From DP-36 sp036004365 (lineage in GTDB: Bacteria; Desulfobacterota; Binatia; UBA9968): DNA of 64,000 nucleotides. Below are positions 53,038 through 62,395 of the stretch, in pieces. Each line of letters begins with the position of its first letter. Position 1 is the first letter of the stretch. The position numbers and the translations under genes are program-made. The notes beneath the pieces were generated by a model that ran no database searches, had not been told where the DNA came from, and saw only the letters and a program-made list of their open reading frames with translations. Location of the stretch: NCBI GenBank assembly GCA_036004365.1, contig DASYRN010000041.1:13466-77465 (forward strand). The letters are read 5' to 3'.

Positions 53038-53235
53038 ATGGAGAAGAGTTTTGATCAGTTTAATGCATCCTTGCTTTACTGCAATCAATGCGGTCAGGCG
53101 ATGCCTGTTCGGGAGCGGCTTCTTTTAATCCTTCCCGACGGGGAGCTTTACGACTACCTTTGCCAGGGTTGTGGCAGTTCGCTCGGCTCTAAAAAAGTTA
53201 GTGGGCCGCAGATCGCTAAGGCTTTGCGCCCCTAA
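53038..53235 (+). CDS. Mini zinc-ribbon protein
   Basis: A 65-residue protein with two knuckles, LYCNQCGQA and LCQGCGSS, about 31 residues apart, able to bind one zinc. The core between them (PVRERLLLILPDGELYDY) differs from the 6057/7274 pair, so it is another family. No clear ribosome site. Unknown function; regulatory or redox-carrier roles are both possible. Confidence 0.55.
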   Translation: MEKSFDQFNASLLYCNQCGQAMPVRERLLLILPDGELYDYLCQGCGSSLGSKKVSGPQIAKALRP

Positions 53236-53329
53236 GCCAAAGAGACGACGATCCAAACATAATTTCCGGCTGTATCAGGTTGACTCAACGTCGACAGGGA
53301 TGTAGCTTTCCGAGGCATTAGGCTATTTT

Positions 53330-54355
53330 ATGGTCGTCGATTTTCAAAGCCATATTTTTCCGGACCAGTACCTCGATGAGATCCGTCGTGTCGGCCGGGG
53401 CGTGGTGTTGGAGCATGCCGATCCGTACAGCGGGTTGAGCTATTTTTATGACCAGAAGCTCGGCTGTCGGATTAACACGGCGACGTTTCATGGACGCGAT
53501 CCCGAGGTCCGAATCCGGCACATGGATAACTTAGGGATCGACGTTCAGGTATTGAGCGTGCCGCCGCCCGGCGCGGATCGATTTGAAGGAGAAGACGCAG
53601 TTGCGATCGCGAAAAAGGCCAACGAAGCGCTCGCGGATCTTTGCCAAAGGTATCCCAGCCGCTTCGTGGGTCTCTGTACTCTGCCGACGTCCTCGGTCAA
53701 AGCTTCCTTGGACGAACTCGACCGCTCAATCCAAGATCTCGGGCTTAGAGGGTTTGGTTGTTACTCCAACCTTAATGGCAGACCGCTGGATAGCGAAGAG
53801 CTTTTTCCGCTCTATGAGAGAATCGCGCGCTATCACATCCCGATCTACATCCATCCCACAGCGCCTCTGGCCACCCAGGCTGTCGGCCTGGATATCATGC
53901 CTGTGCTGATTTACGGTTGGGCGTTCGATTCAACGGTCGCCATGACTCGTTTGGTCTACGGTCGAGTGGTTGAAAGGTTTCCAGAGATCCATTTCGTAGT
54001 AGCGGACGTGGGCGGTGTTCTTGCTTTTTTTGCCCAAAGAGCGAGAAACATTTATACCGGAAGAACCGCGGAGATTGAAAAGAGATATGGTCTCAAAGTG
54101 AATCCCTTGGATTCTTTCCGAAGATTTTATGTGGATACGGCGGATCATCCGGCCTCAACGCTTCGCTGTGCGCTCGATTTTTTTGGCCCGGATCGTCTGG
54201 TCCTGGGAACCAACTATCCCTACGGCCCGGAGGAAGGGTGCATTCTCGTCAAGAACAGCCTGAGTGCAGTGGAGCAATTAGATCTTCCACAGGCGGAGAA
54301 GCAGAAAATCCTCGGCCTGAATGCGGCCGCAGTTCTCAGACTGGAGGCATCGTGA
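53330..54355 (+). CDS. ACMSD-type amidohydrolase-like protein with altered metal site
   Basis: A 341-residue TIM-barrel protein of the amidohydrolase-2 (ACMSD-like) family: DFQSHIFPDQYLD, LGIDVQVLSVPPPG, RGFGCYSNLNGRPLD, YIHPTAP, GTNYPYGPEEG. Family members usually carry HxH near the N-terminus, a His in AHGGG and an Asp in GxDYP. Here the first His is Gln (DFQSH), the AHGGG-type site reads ADVGG, and the Asp is Asn (GTNYP). It may be metal-poor or specialised. Its stop overlaps the next gene's GTG start (GTGA), so they are coupled. Confidence 0.85.
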   Translation: MVVDFQSHIFPDQYLDEIRRVGRGVVLEHADPYSGLSYFYDQKLGCRINTATFHGRDPEVRIRHMDNLGIDVQVLSVPPPGADRFEGEDAVAIAKKANEALADLCQRYPSRFVGLCTLPTSSVKASLDELDRSIQDLGLRGFGCYSNLNGRPLDSEELFPLYERIARYHIPIYIHPTAPLATQAVGLDIMPVLIYGWAFDSTVAMTRLVYGRVVERFPEIHFVVADVGGVLAFFAQRARNIYTGRTAEIEKRYGLKVNPLDSFRRFYVDTADHPASTLRCALDFFGPDRLVLGTNYPYGPEEGCILVKNSLSAVEQLDLPQAEKQKILGLNAAAVLRLEAS

Positions 54356-55959
54356 AACTCAAAATCATCCACTCCAAAGCAGCCAGACCGGTGGTTATCG
54401 GCCACCGCGGTACGGTAGCCTCGGGGCATCTTCTGGCGTCCGTTTCCGGATTACAAGTATTAAAGGACGGCGGCAACGCGGTAGACGCCGCGCTTGCTAC
54501 AGCTTTTACCGTCGCCATGGTGAAGCCTGACACTTGCGGCCCTGGCGGGGATCTCTTTGCGTTGGTTTACATGAAAAAACAAGGAAGGGTTGAGGCCCTC
54601 AATGCCAGTGGCCCGGCACCTGCCAAGGCGACAATAGAGATGTTCCGGAAGAAAAGGCTGAATAGAATCCCGACCCATGGCCCGCTCAGCATCGCTGTGC
54701 CCGGCGCTGTCGATGGCTGGCTGGAACTACATGGGAAATACGGGACGTTTGAACTCGAGCGCCTGGTCCAAGATGCCGTAGCCTACGGCAGGGAAGGCTT
54801 CCCCCTGACACCATTTCTCGCCGCCAGAATTGAAGAGTTAAGCTCAACCTATCCTTCGATCAGGCAGAATTTCCACAAGCCTTTGGGCGATCTCAATCCT
54901 GGGAAGAGGGTCATCCTCAGCGAGCTTGCCGATACGTTGGAGCAGATCGCTAAAGACGGGCGCGATGGCTTTTACCTTGGGGAGATCGGAAAACGCATCT
55001 GCGCCGCGGTCCAGGCCAAGGGAGGTGTGCTCAACGAAGAAGATCTTCAAGGAAAGTATGCTGAGTGGTTAGAGCCCCTGACAACGAGTTATAAAGATTA
55101 TCTGTTATTTGAGCAGCCCCCGGTATCCCAGGGTTTTATCGTCTTGGAAATGCTCAATATCCTAGAAGGCTTCGCGCTGCAAAAGATGGAGCGATCTGAG
55201 GCTATTCATCTCATGGTGGAGGCGAAGAAACTCGCCTTCGAGGATCGGATCAAACATCTTGACGACCCACGCTTCGGAGATCCTGAGGTAAGCCGTCTCA
55301 TTTCCAAGGCGCACGGAAAAAGGAGACGAAGCCTTATTATGACTCGTCCCCGCGTTGGGCTGCGCGCAGCCGCAGGAGGTGGCGGAGAGACGACATATCT
55401 CTGCGTTGCGGATGGAGAGGGAAACGTAGTCTCCCTTATTCAGAGCATTTTCGCCGGCTTCGGCTCTCGGGTGATTGCCGGGGATACGGGCGTGATCATG
55501 AATAATCGCCTCTGCAGTTTCGTGCTTGACCCGCGGAAGGCCAATGCTCTGAAGCCGGGAAAGAGACCGGCGCACACCCTCAATTCCTACATGGTCTTCT
55601 GTGATGACCAGTTTTTCGGCGTAGGAGGCTCTCCGGGAGCCGACGACCAGCCACAGACCAATCTGCAAGTTCTGCACAATTTGCTTGACCGTCAGATGGA
55701 TCCGCAGTCGGCCGTTGAGGCGCCGAGGTGGAGCCATTCACCCGGAACCCCGCCGCGCCACCGCTTGCCTGAGTTGCTCAGCATGGAAGCGGGTTTTAGC
55801 CCCGACATCATTCGGCGGTTAGAAAGGAAAGGCCATAGGGTAAAGACAGTGGGTCCTTGGTCATTCGGAAGCGCCAAGGTGATCTTGAGAGACCCGGTTA
55901 CTGGCGCGTGGATGGCGGGCGCCGACCCGCGAAGAGAAGCCTATGCGATAGGCTGTTGA
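54352..55959 (+). CDS. ggt: Gamma-glutamyltransferase-family protein
   Basis: A 535-residue Ntn-hydrolase from the GTG at 54352 (site TGGAGG; GTGA overlap with the preceding stop). ALATAFTVAMVKPDTCGPGG is the family signature. The autocleavage/catalytic Thr is Thr347 in GGETTYLCVADGEGNVVS, and GSRVIAGDTGVIMNN and GGSPGADDQPQ form the rest of the active site. There is no signal peptide, unlike secreted GGTs, so it is cytoplasmic or acts on another N-acyl or gamma-glutamyl substrate. The coupled amidohydrolase suggests a shared pathway. Confidence 0.93.
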   Translation: MKLKIIHSKAARPVVIGHRGTVASGHLLASVSGLQVLKDGGNAVDAALATAFTVAMVKPDTCGPGGDLFALVYMKKQGRVEALNASGPAPAKATIEMFRKKRLNRIPTHGPLSIAVPGAVDGWLELHGKYGTFELERLVQDAVAYGREGFPLTPFLAARIEELSSTYPSIRQNFHKPLGDLNPGKRVILSELADTLEQIAKDGRDGFYLGEIGKRICAAVQAKGGVLNEEDLQGKYAEWLEPLTTSYKDYLLFEQPPVSQGFIVLEMLNILEGFALQKMERSEAIHLMVEAKKLAFEDRIKHLDDPRFGDPEVSRLISKAHGKRRRSLIMTRPRVGLRAAAGGGGETTYLCVADGEGNVVSLIQSIFAGFGSRVIAGDTGVIMNNRLCSFVLDPRKANALKPGKRPAHTLNSYMVFCDDQFFGVGGSPGADDQPQTNLQVLHNLLDRQMDPQSAVEAPRWSHSPGTPPRHRLPELLSMEAGFSPDIIRRLERKGHRVKTVGPWSFGSAKVILRDPVTGAWMAGADPRREAYAIGC

Positions 55960-55971
55960 ATCATCGTTTCC

Positions 55972-56472
55972 ATGGATAAAAGATCAACTGGGGCTGTGTA
56001 CTCAAATTCTCGGACGCTTCGGGCTATTGGCCAGGCGCTGGAGCAAAAACACGTGGAGGACTTCGAGCTAAAAAACCAGGACGGTGAGTTTAGCGTTCGC
56101 GGACGGCAGGCCTTGCCTGAAGGAGGAGAGGAGTTGCTTCGGGACATCATGAGGAGACTGCGGCAACAAGGCGGCTTTACGGAACTTCACTATACGCATG
56201 AGGATGTCGATCGCTTAGACGAGAAAGGTCGGGCAAAGCGACGCGAGAAGAGCGGGATGCCGGATTTCTATACCCTGTCTCAGACCTTGCGTACGGTAGG
56301 TGCCTATGTCGATGAGAAGGGGGCGGATTTGCTTGGAGTTTCTAGGACCGGATTGAGGTTAACCATTCAGTACAAAATAGGCCAAGGCCAGCTCACCATA
56401 GAGACTCACGACGCGCCTTCGCTCTACAAGTTTTTCACCGAGCTGTATCTGCATCGGGGCCTTGAAGCCTGA
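55972..56472 (+). CDS. Hypothetical protein (166 residues)
   Basis: Starts 12 bases after the transferase gene on the same strand. A mixed alpha/beta protein, STGAVYSNSRTLRAIGQALE at the N-terminus, RRLRQQGGFTELHYTHEDV in the middle and IETHDAPSLYKFFTELYLHR near the end. No known domain, Cys motif, signal or membrane segment. Its convergent neighbour is the carboxyltransferase operon. Confidence 0.6.
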   Translation: MDKRSTGAVYSNSRTLRAIGQALEQKHVEDFELKNQDGEFSVRGRQALPEGGEELLRDIMRRLRQQGGFTELHYTHEDVDRLDEKGRAKRREKSGMPDFYTLSQTLRTVGAYVDEKGADLLGVSRTGLRLTIQYKIGQGQLTIETHDAPSLYKFFTELYLHRGLEA

Positions 56473-56546
56473 GAAGAGGCGTGCGGAATATTCGGATTTT
56501 CGCTTCGCTAACGAAGTCATGGCTGAGTTGGGTAAAAAGTAATTTT

Positions 56547-58010
56547 TTAGGCCTCTTTTCTTTTTTCCAATCGAATACAAAAGCCGCCCTTTCGGACATA
56601 GATCTGACAGTGGGCTCTCTTTTTGCTCAGCTCCTCGAGAAGAGCCAAAACAAGATTCTTCGAAATCGTATACGACGGGGTCGGTCCTGCGGCGCGCATA
56701 GCCATGACATCTTCTTTACTGGTAAAAAATCTAAGCAGGAGCTCTTCATTCGAGATGCCGGGTCCGCCCAGCTTCTGGCGCAGCTCTTTAACGGACATTT
56801 GTGGAGGCTCTTTTTGGGCGATTTCCTTCGCACGCAGGCGGCTCAAAATCTTATCTTTCACATTAGGCTCCATCTGAGCGGCGCCTTCTTTCCCCCAAAT
56901 TCCCAGCGCGTATTGGATAGTCTGGTCTGTTGCTTCCCTGTAACGCTCGCCCACGATCACATTAATGGCTGCCTGGCTTCCCACGAACTGCGAGAGCGGC
57001 GTGACCATGATCGGGTAGCCGAACTCCGCGCGAACCCGAGCAGCCTCGTCAAGCGTTTGGTCTAACTTATTCTCCAGCCCAACCCGGCGAAGCTGATGTC
57101 GCAGGTTTGAGATCATGCCTCCGGGAATTTGATGGACGTATTGTGCATAGTCATACTCGGGCGGACGTCCGGTCGGCAGATCCTCCCGTTTGGCGATGGC
57201 GGTGAAATGATCGACTACAGGCCGAAGGGCTTTTTGCTCCATGATCGGGTTGTAGCCCAAACTCTTTGCGTTGCGCGCCACATTAAAGATGGAGGGATTC
57301 GAGGCTCCATCGGCCAGAGGAGGGATGGCTGTGTTAATCGATTCGATTCCAAATTGGATAGCCTCTAGAGCGCACAAAGAGCCGAGTCCTGTGGTGCAGT
57401 GGGTGTGGAGCTCGACTGGAATACCCTTGGCATTTCGCAGGACAGCCGGGACCAGAGTGCGGGTTCGCTCGGGCGTGAGGAGGCCTCCCGGGTCTTTCAG
57501 GCAGAGGCGGAAGGGTGTTAGCTTGACGGCTTGGCGGGTCTTTTCCGCATAATATTCATCCGTGTGCTTGGGGGAGACCGAGTAGATGAGGTTGATGATG
57601 GTCTGTAGCCCGATTTCTTGAGCCTGCCCCACTCTCCATTTCCAGTCAGATGGATCATTCCAGGAATCTGAGATTCGAACCTGGCGCAAGCCGACAGCGG
57701 CCATACACTCATCCCAGAGATGGTGCACCGAGAGAGGATAGATCTCGAATCCGCTGCGGGTGCCGTGGATCATTCTGAGGGGCGTCTTTGTGATCTGTTT
57801 GACCAGAGAGCGGTGCCGCTCCCAGGGATCTTCCCGCAGCTCGCGGACGCACTTCACCAGCTCCACAGGAGTGCCTAGCTCTATGGCTTCGAAACCCGCG
57901 TCATCGATCTGAGCAGCCACTGGAAGCATCATGCCGGTCGTCATCCCGTAGGCCCAGAGACTCTGCTGCCCGTCGCGCAGGGTCGTGTCGACAAAGCGAA
58001 TATCCTTCAT
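56547..58010 (-). CDS. Pyruvate/oxaloacetate-type carboxyltransferase subunit, copy 3 of the operon
   Basis: A 487-residue HMGL-like carboxyltransferase. TIM barrel: DTTLRDGQQSLWA (metal Asp), RLCLKDPGGLLTPE (the Lys that is carbamylated in this family), ELHTHCTTGLG (metal His pair). QIPGGMISNL has Ser where pyruvate carboxylase has the catalytic Thr. The conserved-carboxylase helical domain follows, and the chain ends YVRKGGFCIRLEKRKEA. There is no C-terminal biotin domain, so it must work with the separate carrier AccB. Last gene of the minus-strand operon; the previous copy ends 24 bases upstream. Confidence 0.92.
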   Translation of the reverse strand: MKDIRFVDTTLRDGQQSLWAYGMTTGMMLPVAAQIDDAGFEAIELGTPVELVKCVRELREDPWERHRSLVKQITKTPLRMIHGTRSGFEIYPLSVHHLWDECMAAVGLRQVRISDSWNDPSDWKWRVGQAQEIGLQTIINLIYSVSPKHTDEYYAEKTRQAVKLTPFRLCLKDPGGLLTPERTRTLVPAVLRNAKGIPVELHTHCTTGLGSLCALEAIQFGIESINTAIPPLADGASNPSIFNVARNAKSLGYNPIMEQKALRPVVDHFTAIAKREDLPTGRPPEYDYAQYVHQIPGGMISNLRHQLRRVGLENKLDQTLDEAARVRAEFGYPIMVTPLSQFVGSQAAINVIVGERYREATDQTIQYALGIWGKEGAAQMEPNVKDKILSRLRAKEIAQKEPPQMSVKELRQKLGGPGISNEELLLRFFTSKEDVMAMRAAGPTPSYTISKNLVLALLEELSKKRAHCQIYVRKGGFCIRLEKRKEA

Positions 58011-58034
58011 GGGTTCGTCTCAATATCGGCGGCT

Positions 58035-59498
58035 TCAGTCTCCCGTCATCTTTTTCAAGTCAATGGATAGATCGCCCGTTCGGAGGTAGATCTGATTGCG
58101 GTCCCTTTTTTTGACGAGCTCCTCGATGAGAAAAAGCAAAGGCTTTTTAGCGTCCAGGTATCCCTTCTGTAATCCGTCGGAGCGAATAGTCTTGACGTGC
58201 TGTTCGCCGGCCAAGACTCGAAGCACCAGTTCCTCATCGGAAACGCCAGGACCTCCGAACTGGCGCCTAACCTCTTGAATGGAAGGATCAGGTGGTTCCC
58301 ATCCGATCCACTGTTTCGCTCGGGACCGGTTGAGAATTTTATCCTTCACATTTGGATCCATCAGCTCGGCGCCCTCTTTGCCCCAGAGTCCCAGCGCGTA
58401 TTGGATCGTCTGATCCGTGACTTCCTTGTAGCGCTCTCCGACGATGACATTGATAGCGGCCTGACTGCCGACGAACTGCGATAGCGGCGTGACCATGATC
58501 GGATAGCCAAAGTCGGTGCGCACGCGAACCACCTCTTCCAATGTCGCCTCGATCTTATGCTCCATGCCGACGAGCTTAAGCTGGTGGCGCAGGTTGGAGA
58601 TCATGCCGCCAGGAATCTGGTGCAGGTACTGAGCGTGGTCGTATTCCACAGGCGCGCCAATCGGCCAGCCTTCGCGCCTGGCGACGGAGGTAAAGTGTTG
58701 CTGCACGGGTTCTAGGACTTTCTCATCGACTACAGGCGTGTAGCCAAGAGCCCGAAGATTTTTTGCTACGTTGAAGACCGAAGGCTGCGAAGATCCGTTT
58801 GCTAGCGGCGGTATCGCGGTATGCAGGGTTTTAACTCCGAGCTTGACGGCTTCAAGATAGCAGATCGGTGCCAATCCGTTGTTGCAGTGAGCGTGGAACT
58901 CTAGGGGAATATCGCCTACATTCTTAAGAACGAGCGGGATCAGCGCACGCGCCCTCTCGGGCGTGAGAAGTCCTCCCACGTCTTTAAAGCACACAGCATA
59001 GGGTTTGATCGCCGCAGCCGCGGCCGCCTTTTGCGCGTAGTATTCGTCGGTGTGTCTTGGGGAAACGGTGTAGATGAGATTCACGACCGTCTGCATCCCT
59101 ACGCTGCGCAGGCCGTCCAGTTCCTCCTTGAAGCTCTGGTAGTCGTTCCAACAGTTGGATGTTCGGTTCAGCGTGATCCCATATCCCACGACCCGCTCCA
59201 TCATGAGGCGGAGCAGTGACATCGGCACCTTTTCAAAACCGCCTTTAAGTCCGCCGTGCCAGCGAAGACGAGTCTTGGGGAAGCGCTTGGTGCCGAGGCG
59301 TACCCAGTCCCACGGGTTCTCCTTATGCTCGCGGACGAGCTTCCTGAACATGACCGTGACGAAGAACTCCGCCGATTGGAAACCGGCCCTGTCCATCTGC
59401 TCCGCCGCGGCGAGCATCATCCCGGTTTTCATGTTCAAGGCCCAGAGGCTTTGCTGACCGTCGCGCAGGGTTGTATCGATGAAGCGAATTTCCGCCAT
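58035..59498 (-). CDS. Pyruvate/oxaloacetate-type carboxyltransferase subunit, copy 2 of the operon
   Basis: A 487-residue paralogue with DTTLRDGQQSLWA, CFKDVGGLLTPE, EFHAHCNNGLA and QIPGGMISNL. The block after the metal His pair reads HCNNG, against HCTTG in the other two, and the 60-140 region (FFVTVMFRKLVREHKENPW) differs most, so it may act on another keto acid or acyl substrate. No biotin domain; the tail is YLRTGDLSIDLKKMTGD. It is the most divergent of the three copies. Confidence 0.92.
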   Translation of the reverse strand: MAEIRFIDTTLRDGQQSLWALNMKTGMMLAAAEQMDRAGFQSAEFFVTVMFRKLVREHKENPWDWVRLGTKRFPKTRLRWHGGLKGGFEKVPMSLLRLMMERVVGYGITLNRTSNCWNDYQSFKEELDGLRSVGMQTVVNLIYTVSPRHTDEYYAQKAAAAAAIKPYAVCFKDVGGLLTPERARALIPLVLKNVGDIPLEFHAHCNNGLAPICYLEAVKLGVKTLHTAIPPLANGSSQPSVFNVAKNLRALGYTPVVDEKVLEPVQQHFTSVARREGWPIGAPVEYDHAQYLHQIPGGMISNLRHQLKLVGMEHKIEATLEEVVRVRTDFGYPIMVTPLSQFVGSQAAINVIVGERYKEVTDQTIQYALGLWGKEGAELMDPNVKDKILNRSRAKQWIGWEPPDPSIQEVRRQFGGPGVSDEELVLRVLAGEQHVKTIRSDGLQKGYLDAKKPLLFLIEELVKKRDRNQIYLRTGDLSIDLKKMTGD

Positions 59499-59538
59499 GG
59501 TAGATTTTTGAACCGAAGCTTAAGAGAAGACTTTCACT

Positions 59539-61014
59539 TTATTCCACAGCTTGAGATTTTTCTCGCTTCTCGAGCACGAGAGAGAAGCGTTCCTGCTTCA
59601 CGCGGATCATGCCCGAACCTTTTCGCTTGGTGAGCTCTTCGAGCAGGGTAATCAAGGGATGTCTTGCGTCGAGGTATTCCTTCGGCGGGCCGGCGGCTTT
59701 CATGGCTGTTATCTCTTCCTCGGTCAAGAGCCAGCGGAGTAGAAACTCTTCATCGGAGATCTGAGCACCGCCGAATTTGCGCCGCAGCTCTTGAATGGAG
59801 GGTTCGGGTGGCTGCCATTTGGTCAACTCCTTGCCCCGAGGTCGGTTGAGGATCTTATCTTTGACGTTCGGATCCATGTAAAGGCCGCCTTCCTCACCCC
59901 AACGTCCCAACGCGTAGTGGATTGTTTGGTCAGTCACTTCCTTATAGCGCTCGCCGACGATGACATTGATCGCGGCCTGGCTGCCGACAAACTGAGAGAG
60001 CGGCGTGACCATGATTGGATAGCCGAACTCGGCGCGGACGCGGATCGCTTCCTCCAACGCATCTTCCAGCCGGCTTTCCATACCGACCTTGCGCAGTTGG
60101 TGGCGCAGGTTGGAGATCATGCCTCCGGGAACCTGATGCTGGTATTGTGCGTAGTCGTACTCGACCGGCGCTCCGATGGGAAAGCCCTCACGTTTTGCGA
60201 CCGCGGTGAAATATTCCTGTACCGGTTTCATCGCTTGGGCGTCAATCGCCGGCGTATAGCCCAACACTTGTGCGTTCTGCGCGACATTAAAGAGCGAGGG
60301 ATTGGATGAGCCGTTGGCGAGCGGCGGAATCGCGGTATTCACAATTTCGACGCCGAGTTTGATCGCCTCGATGCAGCAGAGTGGGCCGAGCCCGGTCGTG
60401 CAATGCGTATGAAGCTCCAACGGGATGCCGGGGCTGTTCTGGGCGATCAGAGGCACGAGTGCAGCGGTGCGCTCAGGGGTGAGAAGCCCACCGGGATCTT
60501 TGAGGCAGAGGCGGGCCACGGGGAGCGACGCGGCCTCACGCGTCTTTTGGGCATAGTACTCGTCGCTATGCCGCGGGGAGACCGAATAAATGAGGTTAAC
60601 TATAGGTTTCAGTCCGGCTTGACGCGCCGATTTCACTTTGCGCTCCCAGCTTGCGAAGTTATTCCACTCATCGGAAATTCGAGATTCTCTTAAACCGTTG
60701 GCGGCCATGCGATCCAGAAAAAGCTGATAGATGGACTGGGGCGTGAGTTCGAAGGCATTGACCCGGCCCGCGATGAGCCGGAGAGGGGTTTTTTTGATTT
60801 TCTGAGCGACCAGGCGAACCCGATCCCAGGGATTTTCTTTGAGCTCCCGGACACATTTTTTCAGGTGCGAACTCGAGATGAGTTCAATGGCTTCAAAGCC
60901 CGCCTGGTCCATTTGTTCTGCGACGGCAAGCATCATGCCTGTGGTCATGTTTTCGGCCCAAAGGCTCTGGTGTCCGTCGCGCAACGTTGTGTCCACAAAG
61001 CGAATATCACCCAT
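59539..61014 (-). CDS. Pyruvate/oxaloacetate-type carboxyltransferase subunit, copy 1 of the operon
   Basis: A 491-residue paralogue with DTTLRDGHQSLWA (His where the others have Gln), RLCLKDPGGLLTPE, ELHTHCTTGLG and QVPGGMISNL. No biotin domain; the tail is IRVKQERFSLVLEKREK. Its start (61014) has a good site (GGAGAGAAT) 15 bases after the biotin carboxylase stop, so it should receive carboxybiotin from the AccB-AccC pair. By order and similarity it could be the founding copy. Confidence 0.93.
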   Translation of the reverse strand: MGDIRFVDTTLRDGHQSLWAENMTTGMMLAVAEQMDQAGFEAIELISSSHLKKCVRELKENPWDRVRLVAQKIKKTPLRLIAGRVNAFELTPQSIYQLFLDRMAANGLRESRISDEWNNFASWERKVKSARQAGLKPIVNLIYSVSPRHSDEYYAQKTREAASLPVARLCLKDPGGLLTPERTAALVPLIAQNSPGIPLELHTHCTTGLGPLCCIEAIKLGVEIVNTAIPPLANGSSNPSLFNVAQNAQVLGYTPAIDAQAMKPVQEYFTAVAKREGFPIGAPVEYDYAQYQHQVPGGMISNLRHQLRKVGMESRLEDALEEAIRVRAEFGYPIMVTPLSQFVGSQAAINVIVGERYKEVTDQTIHYALGRWGEEGGLYMDPNVKDKILNRPRGKELTKWQPPEPSIQELRRKFGGAQISDEEFLLRWLLTEEEITAMKAAGPPKEYLDARHPLITLLEELTKRKGSGMIRVKQERFSLVLEKREKSQAVE

Positions 61015-61029
61015 ATTCTCTCCTTAAGA

Positions 61030-62385
61030 TTAAAGAATGAACTGTTCGAGCTTATTTTCAACCCAGCGTGTGTTCACGTTTCCCCCGATGTAGTCAGGCT
61101 GGTCCATGAGAAACAGGAGAAAGGGAATCGTCGTATCTATGCCCTTCACCCGAAAAGTCTCAAGCGCACGGCGCATCTTTTCCATGGCTTGCTCCCGGTC
61201 CGTGCCTCGCGTGATGAGCTTAGCGATCAGCGAATCATAAAAAGGAGGAACCGAGTAGCCCGCAAAGCAGTGGCTGTCGACTCGGATGCCCTCTCCCTGG
61301 GGAGGCTGCCATTCAGTGATCCGGCCCGGCGAAGGGCGAAAACCATGCTGGGGCGCCTCCGCGGTGATGCGGCATTCGATCGCGTGGCCGGAGAAGCGGA
61401 TGTCCGACTGTTTGTGGCTCAAGCGCCAGCCGTTAGCGATGGAGATTTGTTCCTTTACCAGATCGACGCCGGTGATCATCTCGGTCACCGGATGCTCCAC
61501 CTGGATGCGCGTGTTCATCTCGAGAAAATAAAACTCGTTGGCTTCTTGATCGAGGATAAACTCGACCGTGCCGGCATTTTCATAGCGGATATTTTTGGCC
61601 GCCGCCACCGCAGCGCTGCGAATCTTTTTTCTGAGCTTATCGGGAATAGAGTAGGCAAGCGCCTCTTCCACAACCTTTTGATAGCGGCGCTGCAGGGAAC
61701 AATCCCGCTCGCCCACGTGGATCACGTTGCCAAACTGATCGCCGAGGACCTGAACCTCGATATGTCTCGCGTTCGGAATAAAGCGTTCGATGTACAGGGT
61801 CCCGTCACCAAACGAGGCGTTGGCTTCAGCCGCGGCCGTTCCAAAAGCGGACTGAAGCTCTGATTTTTCTCTTACGATCTTTATCCCTCGGCCGCCGCCG
61901 CCCGCAGCCGCCTTGAGCAGAAGGGGATATCCTACCCTTTCAGCAAGGGAAAGAGCCTCTTTGAGGTTGCCAACATTTGGCGATCCGGGAACCACAGGCA
62001 CGCCGTATTGGCTGACGAGCTCGCGCGCTGCGAGCTTGTTTCCCATCTGGCGGATGTTCTCCGGTGTGGGACCAATGAATTTGAGACCGTGCTTTTCACA
62101 TGCCTCAGCCAGCTCCGGCTTCTCAGCGAGAAAACCGTATCCTGGATGGACGGCGTCCGACTGGGTTCCTAAGGCTGCGGCGACGATCGCCTCGACTTTG
62201 AGATAACTCTCCGCTGAGCGCGGCGGGCCGATGCAAACGGCGCGGTCTGCGTTGCGGGCAGGCAAGCTTGTTTTGTCGGCTTCCGAGACGACGACGACCG
62301 ATTCTATACCCAACTCACGGCAAGCTTTGATAACGCGCAGGGCGATCTCCCCACGGTTGGCCACCAGAACACGCGCGATAGCCAT
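61030..62385 (-). CDS. accC: Biotin carboxylase (acetyl-CoA/pyruvate carboxylase type)
   Basis: A 451-residue AccC/PycA-type ATP-grasp enzyme that carboxylates biotin on the carrier. ARVLVANRGEIALRVIKACR, the ATP lid KAAAGGGGRGIKIV, HIEVQVLGDQFG, FLEMNTRIQVEHPVTE are all canonical. The ATG at 62385 is the family start; the open frame to 62499 overlaps accB. It lies 10 bases after accB. Confidence 0.96.
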   Translation of the reverse strand: MAIARVLVANRGEIALRVIKACRELGIESVVVVSEADKTSLPARNADRAVCIGPPRSAESYLKVEAIVAAALGTQSDAVHPGYGFLAEKPELAEACEKHGLKFIGPTPENIRQMGNKLAARELVSQYGVPVVPGSPNVGNLKEALSLAERVGYPLLLKAAAGGGGRGIKIVREKSELQSAFGTAAAEANASFGDGTLYIERFIPNARHIEVQVLGDQFGNVIHVGERDCSLQRRYQKVVEEALAYSIPDKLRKKIRSAAVAAAKNIRYENAGTVEFILDQEANEFYFLEMNTRIQVEHPVTEMITGVDLVKEQISIANGWRLSHKQSDIRFSGHAIECRITAEAPQHGFRPSPGRITEWQPPQGEGIRVDSHCFAGYSVPPFYDSLIAKLITRGTDREQAMEKMRRALETFRVKGIDTTIPFLLFLMDQPDYIGGNVNTRWVENKLEQFIL

Positions 62386-62395
62386 CGAGTAAATG

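Noticed and set aside
60865..61863. 332-codon open frame antisense to accC and a carboxyltransferase gene
   Set aside because: It spans two well-supported genes on the other strand.
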